A stretch of 51,909 nt of DNA, taken from contig JAIVHB010000142.1 of NCBI GenBank assembly GCA_020201275.1, positions 1 to 51,909 on the forward strand, read 5' to 3'. The position numbers and the translations under genes are program-made. The notes beneath the pieces were generated by a model. It saw nothing but the letters and a program-made list of their open reading frames with translations, was not told where the DNA came from and searched no databases. Shown in pieces: positions 1-8,112 of this stretch. The number at the start of each line of letters is the position of its first letter. The first letter of the stretch is position 1. Source of the DNA: Rhodothermaceae bacterium. GTDB lineage: Bacteria > Bacteroidota > Rhodothermia > Balneolales > Cyclonatronaceae.

Positions 1-105
1 ACATTGTCTTGTGTCTCATGTCTCATGTCTCATGTCTCATGTCTTGTGTCTCATGTCTCACGTCTCATGTCTCACCTCTGATGTCTCACGTCTGATATCT
101 CAATA
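1..105. repeat. Imperfect heptanucleotide tandem array (TGTCTCA)
   Basis: About 14 head-to-tail copies of a 7-nt unit, mostly TGTCTCA with variants TGTCTTG, CGTCTCA and TGTCTGA. It runs from the window edge to just before the phosphatidyltransferase gene, so its left end is not seen. A second array of the same unit lies at 46003-46103, and both open with the string ACATTGTCT. There is no spacer structure, so it is not CRISPR. Function unknown. Confidence 0.9.
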
Positions 106-146
106 CCCCTTTCCGTTGACCGGCTTTTTTGCCATCTTCGCATGCA

Positions 147-737
147 ATGGAATCAACACAAAATATTGACGGAGTAAATGTGCGCGTGAAGCGTAAGCTT
201 TTCACCGTTGCCAACATGCTGTCGGCCTCCCGCATCGTTGCGGTGGTACCACTCGTTATGGCCTATGAAGCAGCGGGGCGCACCCCCGACATCTGGGTTG
301 GCCTCTGGACGGGCTACATCATTCTGTCGGACTACCTCGACGGCCTCGCAGCCCGAAAGCTTGATGAAATTACGGAAGCCGGCAAAATTGTCGATCCCAT
401 TGCCGATAAAACCTGCGCCATCATGCTCATCTCCTACTCCGTGTGGATCGGCATGATACCCCTCTGGTTTCTGGTCATTCTTACTGTCAGGGAGTTTCTG
501 ATCCTTGCCGGATCACTGCATATCAAAGCAAAAAGAGGGAAGGTGGCCATGTCGGTGATGAGCGGAAAAATCGCCGTGAATGTGCTCTCAGCCTATTTTA
601 TTGCCGTATTTTTCTTCCCTGTTGCTATTTATGCCCACTTTTTCCTGAAATGGCTCACCGTTCTGTTCCTGGTAGGCTCACTTGCCGACTACTACTACCG
701 CTACCGGAAAATCCTGCAAGGCTATGACTTTAACTGA
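147..737 (+). CDS. CDP-alcohol phosphatidyltransferase family protein (PgsA-like)
   Basis: Integral membrane enzyme of phospholipid synthesis. It transfers a phosphatidyl group from a CDP-lipid to an alcohol, most likely glycerol-3-phosphate (PgsA). The CDP-alcohol signature D-x2-D-G-x2-A-R-x8-G-x3-D-x3-D is complete (DYLDGLAARK then GKIVDPIADK, around residues 62-88). Several hydrophobic helices surround it. The length, 196 aa, is normal for PgsA. I chose ATG 147; a TTG at 129 would add six residues, and a GTG at 180 begins close to the conserved NMLSASR segment. The gene stands alone, with a heptamer array upstream and repeat-rich DNA downstream. Which alcohol is used cannot be read from the motif, so other family members remain possible. 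Confidence 0.88.
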   Translation: MESTQNIDGVNVRVKRKLFTVANMLSASRIVAVVPLVMAYEAAGRTPDIWVGLWTGYIILSDYLDGLAARKLDEITEAGKIVDPIADKTCAIMLISYSVWIGMIPLWFLVILTVREFLILAGSLHIKAKRGKVAMSVMSGKIAVNVLSAYFIAVFFFPVAIYAHFFLKWLTVLFLVGSLADYYYRYRKILQGYDFN

Positions 738-770
738 GTCCACACTCCTTCGGGGCTACACAATTTGTGC

Positions 771-821
771 TGTTAGTATGCTTTGAATTAGGGAACAAGT
801 GAACAATAGAACATTTGAACG
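771..821 (-). repeat. Dispersed repeat with octamer units (NNNGAACA on +)
   Basis: Positions 771-805 match the reverse complement of 13217-13251 at 34 of 35 positions. The right part is an octamer array reading AGGGAACA, AGTGAACA, ATAGAACA and TTTGAACG (790-821). The unit on the other strand, TGTTCNNN, also makes the array at 38433-38490. The copy at 13217 ends a sigma factor gene. The rest of the 738-1083 gap holds an imperfect inverted repeat (840-849 with 872-881) and a direct repeat of TTTGGGAGG (831 and 885). No gene is visible in it. Confidence 0.8.
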
Positions 822-930
822 GCGAAGTGATTTGGGAGGATGTTGCCGGTAGCCCCTGATTTTGCCCAATGCTGGCAACATTATTTGGGAGGTGATATAG
901 CTTCACCCTGTAGAATTGATATAAATCGGT

Positions 931-970
931 ACATCGCTACGTCGTTGAATCTTATGAATCTATAAATCAA
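931..970 (+). repeat. Fragment of the dispersed element seen at 37384-37480
   Basis: ACATCGCTACGTC followed shortly by TTATGAATC and TAAATCAA resembles the right arm of the inverted repeat at 37431-37480, with about 8 extra bases inside. It lies in the gap between the phosphatidyltransferase gene and the DUF819 gene. It is probably a degenerate copy of the same repeat family. Confidence 0.5.
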
Positions 971-1083
971 AAACGTGCATATCAAACCGCGATTATTCCA
1001 CCTGAAAAGGTTGTTGATCGTACAATTGTCCAATCCGACGCAGACTCACCCCCACATTAATAATTCTTTTGTTCTCCTGTTCA

Positions 1084-2325
1084 TTACGGCGCAACAATAC
1101 TCATCAAAATCCCGCAAAACCACGCCGCATACGTACCCAGCGCATATCCCAGTACCGCCAGCAGTACACCAACCGGCGCCAGGGCGGGGTGGAAGGCCGA
1201 TGCCACGATAGGCGCCGACGCCGCACCTCCCACGTTGGCCTGACTGCCCACCGCCACAAAGAAAAACGGTGCCTTGATCACCTTCGCGACCGTGAGCAGG
1301 ATGGTGACGTGGCAGATCATCCAGATAAACCCGATCATGAACAGCTCGGGCTGACGGATGATGGCCATGATGTCCATCTGCATGCCAATTGTGGCCACAA
1401 GTACGTAAAGCAGCAGTGTGCCCACCCGTGAGGCTCCCGCTCCCTCAAACTGCCTTGCACGTGTGAACGACAGGATCAGGCCCAGCGTGGTGGCGATGGC
1501 GATCAGCCAGAAGAAAGGGGAGGTGAGGCTCAGCCGGTCGAGCCCCTCAAACTGCTCCATGAACGGGGTGATCACGTCCGCGCCCACGTGTGCTATCGCG
1601 GTCATCCCGAAACCGAAGGCGACTATCACGGTCAGGTCCTTGAGATCGGGAATTTTGGCGATGCTCAGCCTGTAGTTCTCAACCTTCTCCCTCAGGGTTT
1701 CGATGGCGGACGTATCGCCCTTGAAAATCTTGTCGATGCGGTCCGAAATACCGGCACCGTACAGCAGAAACGCCAGCCAGATGTTCGCAACGATCACATC
1801 CACGGTTACCATGGCAGAGAAAATGTCGTCGCCCACATTGAAGATCTCCTTCATGGCCGTCTGGTTGGCGCCGCCACCGATCCAGCTTCCCGCGATCGTC
1901 GCCATTCCGCGCCAAACCGCGTCGGGACCGGCACCGCCAACCACATCCGGAGCAAAAGTGGAGATGATGAGTATGGCCAGCGGTCCGCCGAGTACAATGC
2001 CCAAGGTTCCCGCCAAAAACATGATGATGGCTTTGGGCCCGAGCGATAAGATCCCCTTCATGTCGATGCTGAGCGTGAGCAGCACAAGGCTGGCCGGCAG
2101 CAGGTAGCGTGAGGCCACAAAGTACAGGTTCGATTCAGACCCCGATATCACGCCCATCGAATTGAGGATGGACGGCACAAAATAGCACAGCAGCAGTGCC
2201 GGCACGTAGGTGTAGAATTTTTTCCAGAAGGGATGGGAACTGGCGGCCGTCGAGAAGATAACAGCCAGAATGGTGATGAGGATGCCCAGTACAACGGCAT
2301 CGTTGGTAAACAGGGGAGTGTCCAT
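1084..2325 (-). CDS. DUF819 family membrane protein
   Basis: A 413-aa polytopic inner-membrane protein that reads as DUF819 (YjcL-like). It has about ten hydrophobic helices with glycine-rich turns such as SWIGGGANQTAMKE and the late GSQANVGGAASAPIVASA segment, both characteristic of the family. DUF819 proteins are distantly related to ion-coupled carboxylate or amino-acid carriers, but their substrates are not settled and nothing here fixes one. The ATG at 2325 overlaps the stop of the upstream peptidase gene by one base (TAATG), so the two are probably co-transcribed and translationally coupled. The length is normal and no damage is seen. Confidence 0.85.
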   Translation of the reverse strand: MDTPLFTNDAVVLGILITILAVIFSTAASSHPFWKKFYTYVPALLLCYFVPSILNSMGVISGSESNLYFVASRYLLPASLVLLTLSIDMKGILSLGPKAIIMFLAGTLGIVLGGPLAILIISTFAPDVVGGAGPDAVWRGMATIAGSWIGGGANQTAMKEIFNVGDDIFSAMVTVDVIVANIWLAFLLYGAGISDRIDKIFKGDTSAIETLREKVENYRLSIAKIPDLKDLTVIVAFGFGMTAIAHVGADVITPFMEQFEGLDRLSLTSPFFWLIAIATTLGLILSFTRARQFEGAGASRVGTLLLYVLVATIGMQMDIMAIIRQPELFMIGFIWMICHVTILLTVAKVIKAPFFFVAVGSQANVGGAASAPIVASAFHPALAPVGVLLAVLGYALGTYAAWFCGILMSIVAP

Positions 2326-3806
2326 TACTCGGTGTGATTTGCGTTCAGATTATGAGGATAGGCGGCCAGCATCTGCACAACCGCTTCAATAACTTCGTTT
2401 ACCCTGCCAGTGGATACCAGATGGTTGTTCGACATGATGGAAAAAGCGTACGTACGGCCGTTTGCGGCGTCAACATAACCGCTCAGGGCACGCGCGCCGC
2501 CGATGGTCCCGGTTTTTGCCCGCACGTTCATCGATGCCGGACCGCTCCTGAACAGGGTGCGCAGTGTTCCCTCCGGATGCCCACCAACGGGCAGCGATTT
2601 CATGAAAGCGTCCCTGAGTTCGCCGTCGGGCAGCATCCACATGTAGCGCAACAGGGATGTGGACATGTGGGGCGTAACCAGGTTGCGGCGCGAGAGGCCG
2701 GACCCGTCAACAAGGGCGATGCGGCTGGTATCGACGCCCGCGGAACCGAGAAACTCGTTCTGCCGGATGAGGCCTTTCTGATGGCTGTTCCGGTCGTCGC
2801 TGTTGTCGGGCGGGAAGAGGGCCCCGACCGTCATCAGCAGCGTTTCCGCGTACATATTCTGGCTTACCGTATTTGTAACATTCACAATATCGGCCAGGGG
2901 AGGCGATTCGTGCGTAGTGATGAGGGTGAGCCGGTCGTAGTCGGGCCTGATGGACCACTCCGCAACATCGGCCGGCCGGCCCAGAACAGGGATGCCCTCA
3001 AGCAACAGCGATTCGCGCAGCACATGGGCAAAATAGAGGGTGGGGTTGGGAATCGAGAGCGAGTAGCGGATGGTGTCGCCCTCGGGTACATGGTTGGCGA
3101 TCGTGATCCGGTTGCTGCCGATGGGCCTGTCATAGCTGATACGCCGGGCCGAGTCGGCCGGAACGGTAAGCGTGTGGTTCAGAATCTCCACATAGCTGGT
3201 GTTGTTCGGCTCGATCAGTATCTGTGCCGGCCGCCCTGCGGTGGTTCCGATGATGGCCGCATCCACCGTATTGTCGTTGAAACTGAGGCCGGCGTGTTCG
3301 GCGGCATACCAGTAGGTGAGGTAGTCCCAGCTCCAGCTGCTGCCCAGGGGAGGGCTGTCGAAGATGGTGCCGTCTCCGATAATGTCGCCCCGTATCTGGT
3401 GGATGCCGGCGCTGCGCAGCGTATCGGCCCACTGGCGGAATAGTTCGGTCCGGTCGTTGTCATTGAAACGCCCGCCGATCACCGGATCACCCGATCCGCG
3501 CACGATCAGGTTGCCGTGCAGCACGCCGTCTTCCACCTGCCCGTCGGTGTAGAGCCCGGTGCGATAGCGGAAGCCGGGACCGAGATAGTGCAGCGCCGTC
3601 GACGTTGTGTACAGTTTTGTGTTCGAGGCCGGCATGAAGCTTTTGATGGCGTCACGGGCATAGAGAACAGCGCCGCTCTCAGCATCGCGGATCGATATGC
3701 CCCACAGGGAGTTCTGAAAATCGTCGTGGTTAGGTTATATAAGTAGTTTTGAGATGTCAATGTCAGCAAATAATGTTGCCATTAGGAGCGATACAATGAT
3801 TTCCAA
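2325..3806 (-). pseudogene. dacB: D-alanyl-D-alanine carboxypeptidase/endopeptidase (PBP4/S13), interrupted at 5' end
   Basis: A periplasmic S13 peptidase that trims or cuts peptidoglycan cross-links. All three active-site motifs are present: SNTK (SxxK), SQN (SxN) and KTG in RAKTGTIGG. The earliest ATG in the main frame (3635) falls only three codons before SxxK. The frame upstream still encodes family sequence (DDFQNSLWGISIRDAESG and onward) back to an in-frame TAA at 3735-3737. Beyond that stop the same frame reads a signal-like stretch, EIIVSLLMATLFA, with a possible TTG start at 3806. This is best explained by one nonsense change between signal peptide and mature enzyme. Without it no export signal exists, so function is doubtful. 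A sequencing error is the alternative. The divergent neighbour is also a peptidoglycan enzyme. Confidence 0.72.
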
Positions 3807-3876
3807 CTTCGGTACCGGGTGAGTATCTTCATCGCGAAAGCATGGAAAATACAAGAAAAACGGAATCATCAAAGGT

Positions 3877-4941
3877 ATGAAGTCACAAAACAGACGATCT
3901 TTTCTGCGGTACATGGGCCTTGGAGCGATGGCGGGACTTGTTCCGGGCCTTGCAGTGCCGGCATCCGGGGCGGCAAATGCGGCCATATCCATGCCGATCA
4001 TTAAGCCCGAACGGCTCAAACCCGGCGATACGGTGGCCGTGGTGAATCCGGCGGGAGCACTCTACAGCTCGACCGACATACAGGTGGTGGTTGAACGGCT
4101 CGAAGCGCTCGGGCTTAAGGTGAAGACCGGCAAATACGTGCTGGCGCGGCATGGCTATTTTGCGGGCACCGACCTGCAGCGCGCCGAAGACCTGAACCGG
4201 ATGATCCGCGATACGTCGGTGAAGGCCATTGTGGCAACCCGCGGCGGCTGGGGATGTGCCCGCATCCTGCATCTGGTCGATTACGATTTTCTGCGCCGGA
4301 ATCCCAAGATCATTGTCGGCTACAGCGACGTGACGGCCCTGCTGAACGCCATACACGCCAAAACCGGGCTGGTTACCTACCACGGACCGGTGGGGATGTC
4401 GCCATTTACGGAATTTACAGCCGACCATTTCCGCCGGGTGCTGTTCGATGGCGAGGCATTGACCATGCAAAATCCCGTACGCGTAGGCAACGACCTCACC
4501 CACACGGGTGACAGGGTTGCGACACTCACCCCCGGCGTAGCCCGCGGCAAACTGCTGGGCGGCAACCTGACCGTACTCACCGGCATCCTCGGCTCCGAAT
4601 ATGTGCCCGACTACAACGGCAGCCTGCTGTTCACCGAGGATGTGGGCGAAGAGCTCTACCGGGTCGACCGCATGCTCACGCAGCTTGGCCTGAACGGCAT
4701 CCTCAAAAACATGAACGGCATGGTGTTCGGCCGCTGTACCCGCTGCGATCCCGGCACCGGCTACGCCTCCTTCACCATCGAAGAGCTCATTCAGCAGCAC
4801 ACCGCACTCCACAACGTCCCGGTCTGGTACGGCTCCATGATCGGCCACATCCCCGACATGTTCACGATCCCCCTCGGCCTCCAGGCCGAAATCAACGCCA
4901 CCACCGGCACCCTAACCTTACTTGAGTCCCCGGTAACTTAA
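3877..4941 (+). CDS. LD-carboxypeptidase (peptidase S66), Tat-type signal
   Basis: A serine peptidase of family S66 (LdcA/MccF type), 354 aa. LdcA enzymes remove the terminal D-Ala from murein tetrapeptides during recycling. The N-terminus carries a twin-arginine pattern (NRRSFLRYMG) followed by a hydrophobic stretch and an Ala-rich cleavage region, so it probably acts outside the cytoplasm. The core begins with KPERLKPGDTVAVVNPAG. The nucleophile lies in GYSDVTAL, the catalytic Glu in FTEDVGEELYRVDRM, and the His in GSMIGHIPD. All match the S66 Ser-Glu-His triad. It is divergent from the broken dacB, and the 70-140 bp between them should hold both promoters. The carboxypeptidase role is inferred from family. 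Confidence 0.9.
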   Translation: MKSQNRRSFLRYMGLGAMAGLVPGLAVPASGAANAAISMPIIKPERLKPGDTVAVVNPAGALYSSTDIQVVVERLEALGLKVKTGKYVLARHGYFAGTDLQRAEDLNRMIRDTSVKAIVATRGGWGCARILHLVDYDFLRRNPKIIVGYSDVTALLNAIHAKTGLVTYHGPVGMSPFTEFTADHFRRVLFDGEALTMQNPVRVGNDLTHTGDRVATLTPGVARGKLLGGNLTVLTGILGSEYVPDYNGSLLFTEDVGEELYRVDRMLTQLGLNGILKNMNGMVFGRCTRCDPGTGYASFTIEELIQQHTALHNVPVWYGSMIGHIPDMFTIPLGLQAEINATTGTLTLLESPVT

Positions 4942-4945
4942 AGGA

Positions 4946-4983
4946 GGCCACCTTCAAGAGTCCGCAGGACCTTGAAGAGTGGC
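4946..4983 (+). repeat. REP-like palindrome, left copy flanking the RAYT
   Basis: A 38-nt imperfect palindrome with CTTCAAG/CTTGAAG and CCAC/GTGG arms around GTCCGCAGGAC. An identical copy in the same orientation lies at 5701-5738, on the other side of the transposase gene. It begins five bases after the LD-carboxypeptidase stop. Confidence 0.88.
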
Positions 4984-4988
4984 CGCCC

Positions 4989-5007
4989 GGACCACTATCA
5001 GTGGTCC
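4989..5007. repeat. Perfect hairpin inside the RAYT unit
   Basis: GGACCACT and AGTGGTCC form an 8-bp perfect stem with a 3-nt loop. It lies between the left REP copy and the transposase start, where RAYT units often keep a second palindrome. It could also act on the transposase mRNA leader. Confidence 0.7.
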
Positions 5008-5052
5008 AAAAATGTCCAAATAACGACAAATATAACCCCAACCCACATCCCC

Positions 5053-5679
5053 ATGCGTTTCCCCGAAAACACATGGCACCACCTCTACCACAAATCCATC
5101 GATGGATCCCCGCTCTTCAAAACCCGTAGCGACTTCCGGTATTTCCTCGATCGCTACTTCTACTATCTCCATATCTCCACCCACACCTGCTGCTACTGCC
5201 TGCCCGACAACCATTTCCATTTCCTGATCAAAATTTTACCATTGGCAGAACAGCAATCTCGTTTTAACACTATTCGAAGCCAAAACAACGGCAATACATA
5301 CTTCCAATCCACCCACGAAACCCTCAAACCCATCCCCGTCGAAACCCTGATCGGCCACCTGCTGAACAGTTACACCAAATACGTCAACAAAAAACGCGAA
5401 AGAACCGGCCCTGTCTTTTCCGGTCGTTTCAAAAGCAAACACATAACGGATGAAACCTGGTTGACCCACCTTGTCTGCTACATCCACCGCAACCCGTCGC
5501 ATCACGGCCTTATGGAAGACTTCCGCCTCTACCCGAACTCCTCCTACAATCTGATTTTAGATGAAACCCCCACATATCTAAGCCGGAATCTGGTATTAGA
5601 GCTTTTTGGCGGCAAAGAAAACTACATCGAAGCCCACAAACAGATCAGAAATCGCCTCGGCGACAATTTTTTCGAGTAA
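5053..5679 (+). CDS. REP-associated tyrosine transposase (RAYT, Y1 HUH family)
   Basis: A 208-aa single-strand-specific Y1 transposase of the TnpA-REP type. The HUH metal motif reads NHFHFL in CLPDNHFHFLIK. The candidate catalytic tyrosine is in LNSYTKYVNKKRERTG, followed by the typical VFSGRFKSKHI, and the late YIHRNPSHHGL block is diagnostic for RAYTs. I chose ATG 5053. A reading from TTG 4972 would run through the REP palindrome, which is implausible. The gene has identical 38-nt palindromes on both sides and more hairpins at 5761-5852. RAYTs are usually single-copy domesticated genes thought to spread REP sequences. It appears intact. Confidence 0.9.
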   Translation: MRFPENTWHHLYHKSIDGSPLFKTRSDFRYFLDRYFYYLHISTHTCCYCLPDNHFHFLIKILPLAEQQSRFNTIRSQNNGNTYFQSTHETLKPIPVETLIGHLLNSYTKYVNKKRERTGPVFSGRFKSKHITDETWLTHLVCYIHRNPSHHGLMEDFRLYPNSSYNLILDETPTYLSRNLVLELFGGKENYIEAHKQIRNRLGDNFFE

Positions 5680-5700
5680 AGGGGAAATGCCACCGCGATT

Positions 5701-5738
5701 GGCCACCTTCAAGAGTCCGCAGGACCTTGAAGAGTGGC
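5701..5738 (+). repeat. REP-like palindrome, right copy flanking the RAYT
   Basis: Exact 38/38 direct repeat of 4946-4983, starting 21 nt after the transposase stop. Confidence 0.88.
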
Positions 5739-5760
5739 ATTCCCGGTAACAGCGCACTAA

Positions 5761-5784
5761 ATGGGGGCATTGCGATGCCCCCAT
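5761..5784. repeat. Perfect 10-bp hairpin (possible terminator for the M14 gene)
   Basis: ATGGGGGCAT and ATGCCCCCAT form a perfect 10-bp stem with a 4-nt loop TGCG. It lies between the right REP copy and a variant REP. Read on the minus strand it is followed by TTTAG, so it could also end transcription of the leftward M14 peptidase gene. Confidence 0.7.
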
Positions 5785-5788
5785 AAAA

Positions 5789-5852
5789 CCACTCTTCGAG
5801 GACCTCCGCTCCGCTTCACTTCGTTCGCTCCGCTCCGGACTCTCGCAGGTGG
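5789..5852 (-). repeat. Variant REP in opposite orientation with long loop
   Basis: The arms CCACTCTTCGAGGACC (5789-5804) and GGACTCTCGCAGGTGG (5837-5852) resemble the two halves of the 38-nt REP read on the minus strand. A 32-nt pyrimidine/CG-rich loop separates them (CTCCGCT repeated). Flanking TAAAA and TTTTA extend the stem. With 5701-5738 it makes a head-to-head REP pair, as in BIME structures. Confidence 0.65.
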
Positions 5853-5854
5853 TT

Positions 5855-7105
5855 TTATTCCTTTACCTTCAGCACTTCTTCCATGAGGCTGGTGGCGGCG
5901 GCGCGGGCGACATCGCGGACGAGTTCGCGGGGGGTGTTGTCGCCGATTTCGTAGGTGACGGCGCCGGCCCCGAAGGTGTGGAAAATCCAGTTTTTGGCGA
6001 TGGGGGAGGCCACGCCGAAGGGCTCTTCGACGAGTTCGTAGTCGGGCAGGATGCGCGTGATGCCCTCAAGCCAGCGGTCGGTGAGACCGTGCGAAAAGTA
6101 GGGGATGTCTTTGTTGATGGTATAGAACACATCGTAGGAGGTGGAGTGGAAATCGAGTCCGTAGTACACCTGGTGGCCTGAATCTTTAATTTTGAGCAGT
6201 TCGTCACGGACCGCCCGGTTCTCCGGCTGGTTGAAGGTGATCCAGTCGCGGTTCAGGTCCACACCGCCGAAATTATGCCGCCAGTGGCCCTTGTCTACGC
6301 CGTCGGGGTTCATCACCGGAATAACGACCACACGGAACTGCTCGCGGAACCGGCGTGACAATTCGCTGTCATCCGCCATCCGGTCCACAAAGGCCATCAT
6401 GCCCATCGATCCGGTCACCTCGGGCGGATGCTGCCGTCCGATCACGATGATCACTCCCGGATCATCGGTTTCGGTGCCGTCGATCTCCATCTTCATGATA
6501 GGCCGCCCCTGGTGGGATTCGCCGATCTGGCTGGTGGTGATGAACGGTTTTTCGTCGGCAAGCTCACCGGCCCAGCTGTGGATCATGCCGGTATCCAGGA
6601 TCTCCTGCCCGGACACGTACAGCGTATCCGGCCCGACCATCAGGCTCACCCAGGCCGAACCGATTGTCCGGTCGTGGTTGAAGTGGACCGAGTCGACGGG
6701 TGTCCATGTTTTCCGGTCGCGGCTGATTTTCGGATAGTACCGGTGCGCCCCGTCCTCATACCAAAGCTGGATGCGGGCGAGCTGGGGTTCATCGGCCCAC
6801 ACCCGGAAAGCGTACCATGGGCTCCGGTTGATCGGGGCGTTCTCGGGGGTGATCAGCGCCCGGTAGTGTTTCGGGCCGGTCTTGCTAAAGTCGTTTATTC
6901 GTGCTCCCACAAACATGTTATCGGCAAAAATTCCCGCATCATCAATCTGAAACACCATGCGTTCCTGCAGGTCGATGGGTTTGGTTTCGGTGGTCGCCCC
7001 AGGCGGGTCATAGGAGATGATGCCCGCATCCTGCGTAGATTTGCATGCACTCATAAAGAGAACTGCTGTGATGATGATCGTAGTAAGTCGGTTTCTGAAA
7101 GTCAT
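5855..7105 (-). CDS. M14 family zinc carboxypeptidase, lipoprotein
   Basis: A predicted surface or periplasmic zinc metallopeptidase of family M14 (416 aa from ATG 7105). The N-terminus is a lipoprotein signal ending LFMSAC, with the lipidated Cys at residue 21. A beta-rich region of about 130 residues follows, then the M14 domain. Zinc ligands are visible in GRQHPPEVTGS (H-x-x-E) and GLDFHSTSYD, the substrate-binding NR pair in GGVDLNRDW, and the catalytic Glu in AVTYEIGDNT. Such enzymes cleave C-terminal residues or cell-wall peptides; the substrate is unknown. A longer reading to 7177 only adds non-signal sequence. It lies 68 nt downstream of rlpA in the same direction. Confidence 0.88.
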   Translation of the reverse strand: MTFRNRLTTIIITAVLFMSACKSTQDAGIISYDPPGATTETKPIDLQERMVFQIDDAGIFADNMFVGARINDFSKTGPKHYRALITPENAPINRSPWYAFRVWADEPQLARIQLWYEDGAHRYYPKISRDRKTWTPVDSVHFNHDRTIGSAWVSLMVGPDTLYVSGQEILDTGMIHSWAGELADEKPFITTSQIGESHQGRPIMKMEIDGTETDDPGVIIVIGRQHPPEVTGSMGMMAFVDRMADDSELSRRFREQFRVVVIPVMNPDGVDKGHWRHNFGGVDLNRDWITFNQPENRAVRDELLKIKDSGHQVYYGLDFHSTSYDVFYTINKDIPYFSHGLTDRWLEGITRILPDYELVEEPFGVASPIAKNWIFHTFGAGAVTYEIGDNTPRELVRDVARAAATSLMEEVLKVKE

Positions 7106-7173
7106 GGTGTTCGTTTTATTTCGGCGTGTTGATTTAAAAAAGGTGATGATAAAAGCGCAAAAAGTAGTGCAAA

Positions 7174-7803
7174 TCAATTTTCTTCCTGTTTCACAAAACC
7201 ATCGAAGCCCCGGCGTCTGAGGTCCTTCAGGGCATCCTCAGCCTCGCTGCGGTTTTGATAGCGGCCGTAATATACACGATAATAGGTTCTGCCGTCCAGC
7301 CGTGCCTCGGTCACGCGCGACCCTCGGATTTCCGCCGACCGCCGTTCGGCATCTGTCCGCCGGAGGTACGATTCAAGCTGCACGGTAAACACCTCCCTGT
7401 TCAGTGCATCGCCGCGCCGCGCCACCGGTGTCGGGCTCCTGAGCAGCTCCAGCCGGACCCTGGCAGTGCCGGAATTGATCATGTCGATGCGCCGCGCGGC
7501 TTCCCTCGACAGGTCAATCACCCGGTTGCCCACATACGGACCCCGGTCGTTGATACGCACATCGACCGATTTCCGGTTATCAAGGTTCGTCACCCTCACA
7601 ACCGCGCCAAATGGAAGGGTACGGTGTGCGGCCGTGAGTTTGTTCATGTCGTACGTTTCGCCGTTGGCCGTAGTCTTGCCATGAAAACCGGGCCCGTACC
7701 AGCTCGCCATCCCCGACTGAATCACCTCTGGCCTCTGCGTAGCACACGATGCCAGCAAAAAACCAGCCACAAAAAGAAGGAGTAAATATCTGTTTAACCG
7801 CAT
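7174..7803 (-). CDS. rlpA: RlpA family septal ring lytic transglycosylase, lipoprotein
   Basis: An outer-membrane lipoprotein that binds and, in characterised members, cleaves denuded glycan strands at the septum. From ATG 7803 (209 aa) it has a signal with lipobox LLASC. A double-psi beta-barrel RlpA core follows (GMASWYGPGFHGKTTANGE, then RINDRGPYVGNRVIDLS, which carries the conserved Asp). A C-terminal SPOR domain begins near FTVQLESYLRRTDAE and includes YYRVYYGRYQNRSEAE. A longer frame to 7935 would read into the composite palindromic repeat upstream, so I rejected it. Transglycosylase activity is family knowledge and not all RlpA proteins have it. Confidence 0.88.
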   Translation of the reverse strand: MRLNRYLLLLFVAGFLLASCATQRPEVIQSGMASWYGPGFHGKTTANGETYDMNKLTAAHRTLPFGAVVRVTNLDNRKSVDVRINDRGPYVGNRVIDLSREAARRIDMINSGTARVRLELLRSPTPVARRGDALNREVFTVQLESYLRRTDAERRSAEIRGSRVTEARLDGRTYYRVYYGRYQNRSEAEDALKDLRRRGFDGFVKQEEN

Positions 7804-7836
7804 AAATAATAAATCCAAAATTATTACACCCTCTAA

Positions 7837-8105
7837 CGTCATACTGAGCGCAGTCCCGGGCAACCGGGACGAAGTCGAAGTACATGGAGGCTTTTTAAAG
7901 CCTCCCGAACCCGCAAATTCCTTCCGATCTGGCAATCTTTCTCACATGAAAAAAACGGAACCCGCACAAAATTATCCGCTCCCAATGAGCAGTGCGACGC
8001 ACTGCTCACATGCTTCGACTTCGCTCCACTCCGCCCTTCAACTCCACTCGTCGCTGCCGCTCCTCGTTTCGCTCAGGACTCCGCTCCGCTGCGCTCAGCA
8101 TGACG
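7837..8105. repeat. Composite palindromic element, copy 1 (TIR-like ends)
   Basis: A 269-nt non-coding element filling the gap between rlmI and rlpA. The ends CGTCATACTGAGCGCAG (7837-7853) and CTGCGCTCAGCATGACG (8089-8105) are inverted repeats matching 16/17. Inside are a CCCGGG..CCGGGA arm, GAAGTCGAAG, a 9-bp hairpin GGAGGCTTT/AAAGCCTCC (7886-7905), an AT-richer spacer, and a perfect 10-bp hairpin TGAGCAGTGC/GCACTGCTCA (7986-8008). The right half contains CTTCGACTTCG and CTCCGCT-type repeats. The same order of parts occurs at 38178-38402. Confidence 0.85.
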
Positions 8106-8112
8106 GTGAATT

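Noticed and set aside
4972-5052. Upstream TTG start for the RAYT
   Set aside because: It would place the coding start inside the REP palindrome; ATG 5053 begins right at the conserved RFPENTWHHLYHKS segment.
7804-7935. Upstream extension of RlpA
   Set aside because: The extra residues derive from the composite repeat; ATG 7803 gives a standard lipoprotein signal.
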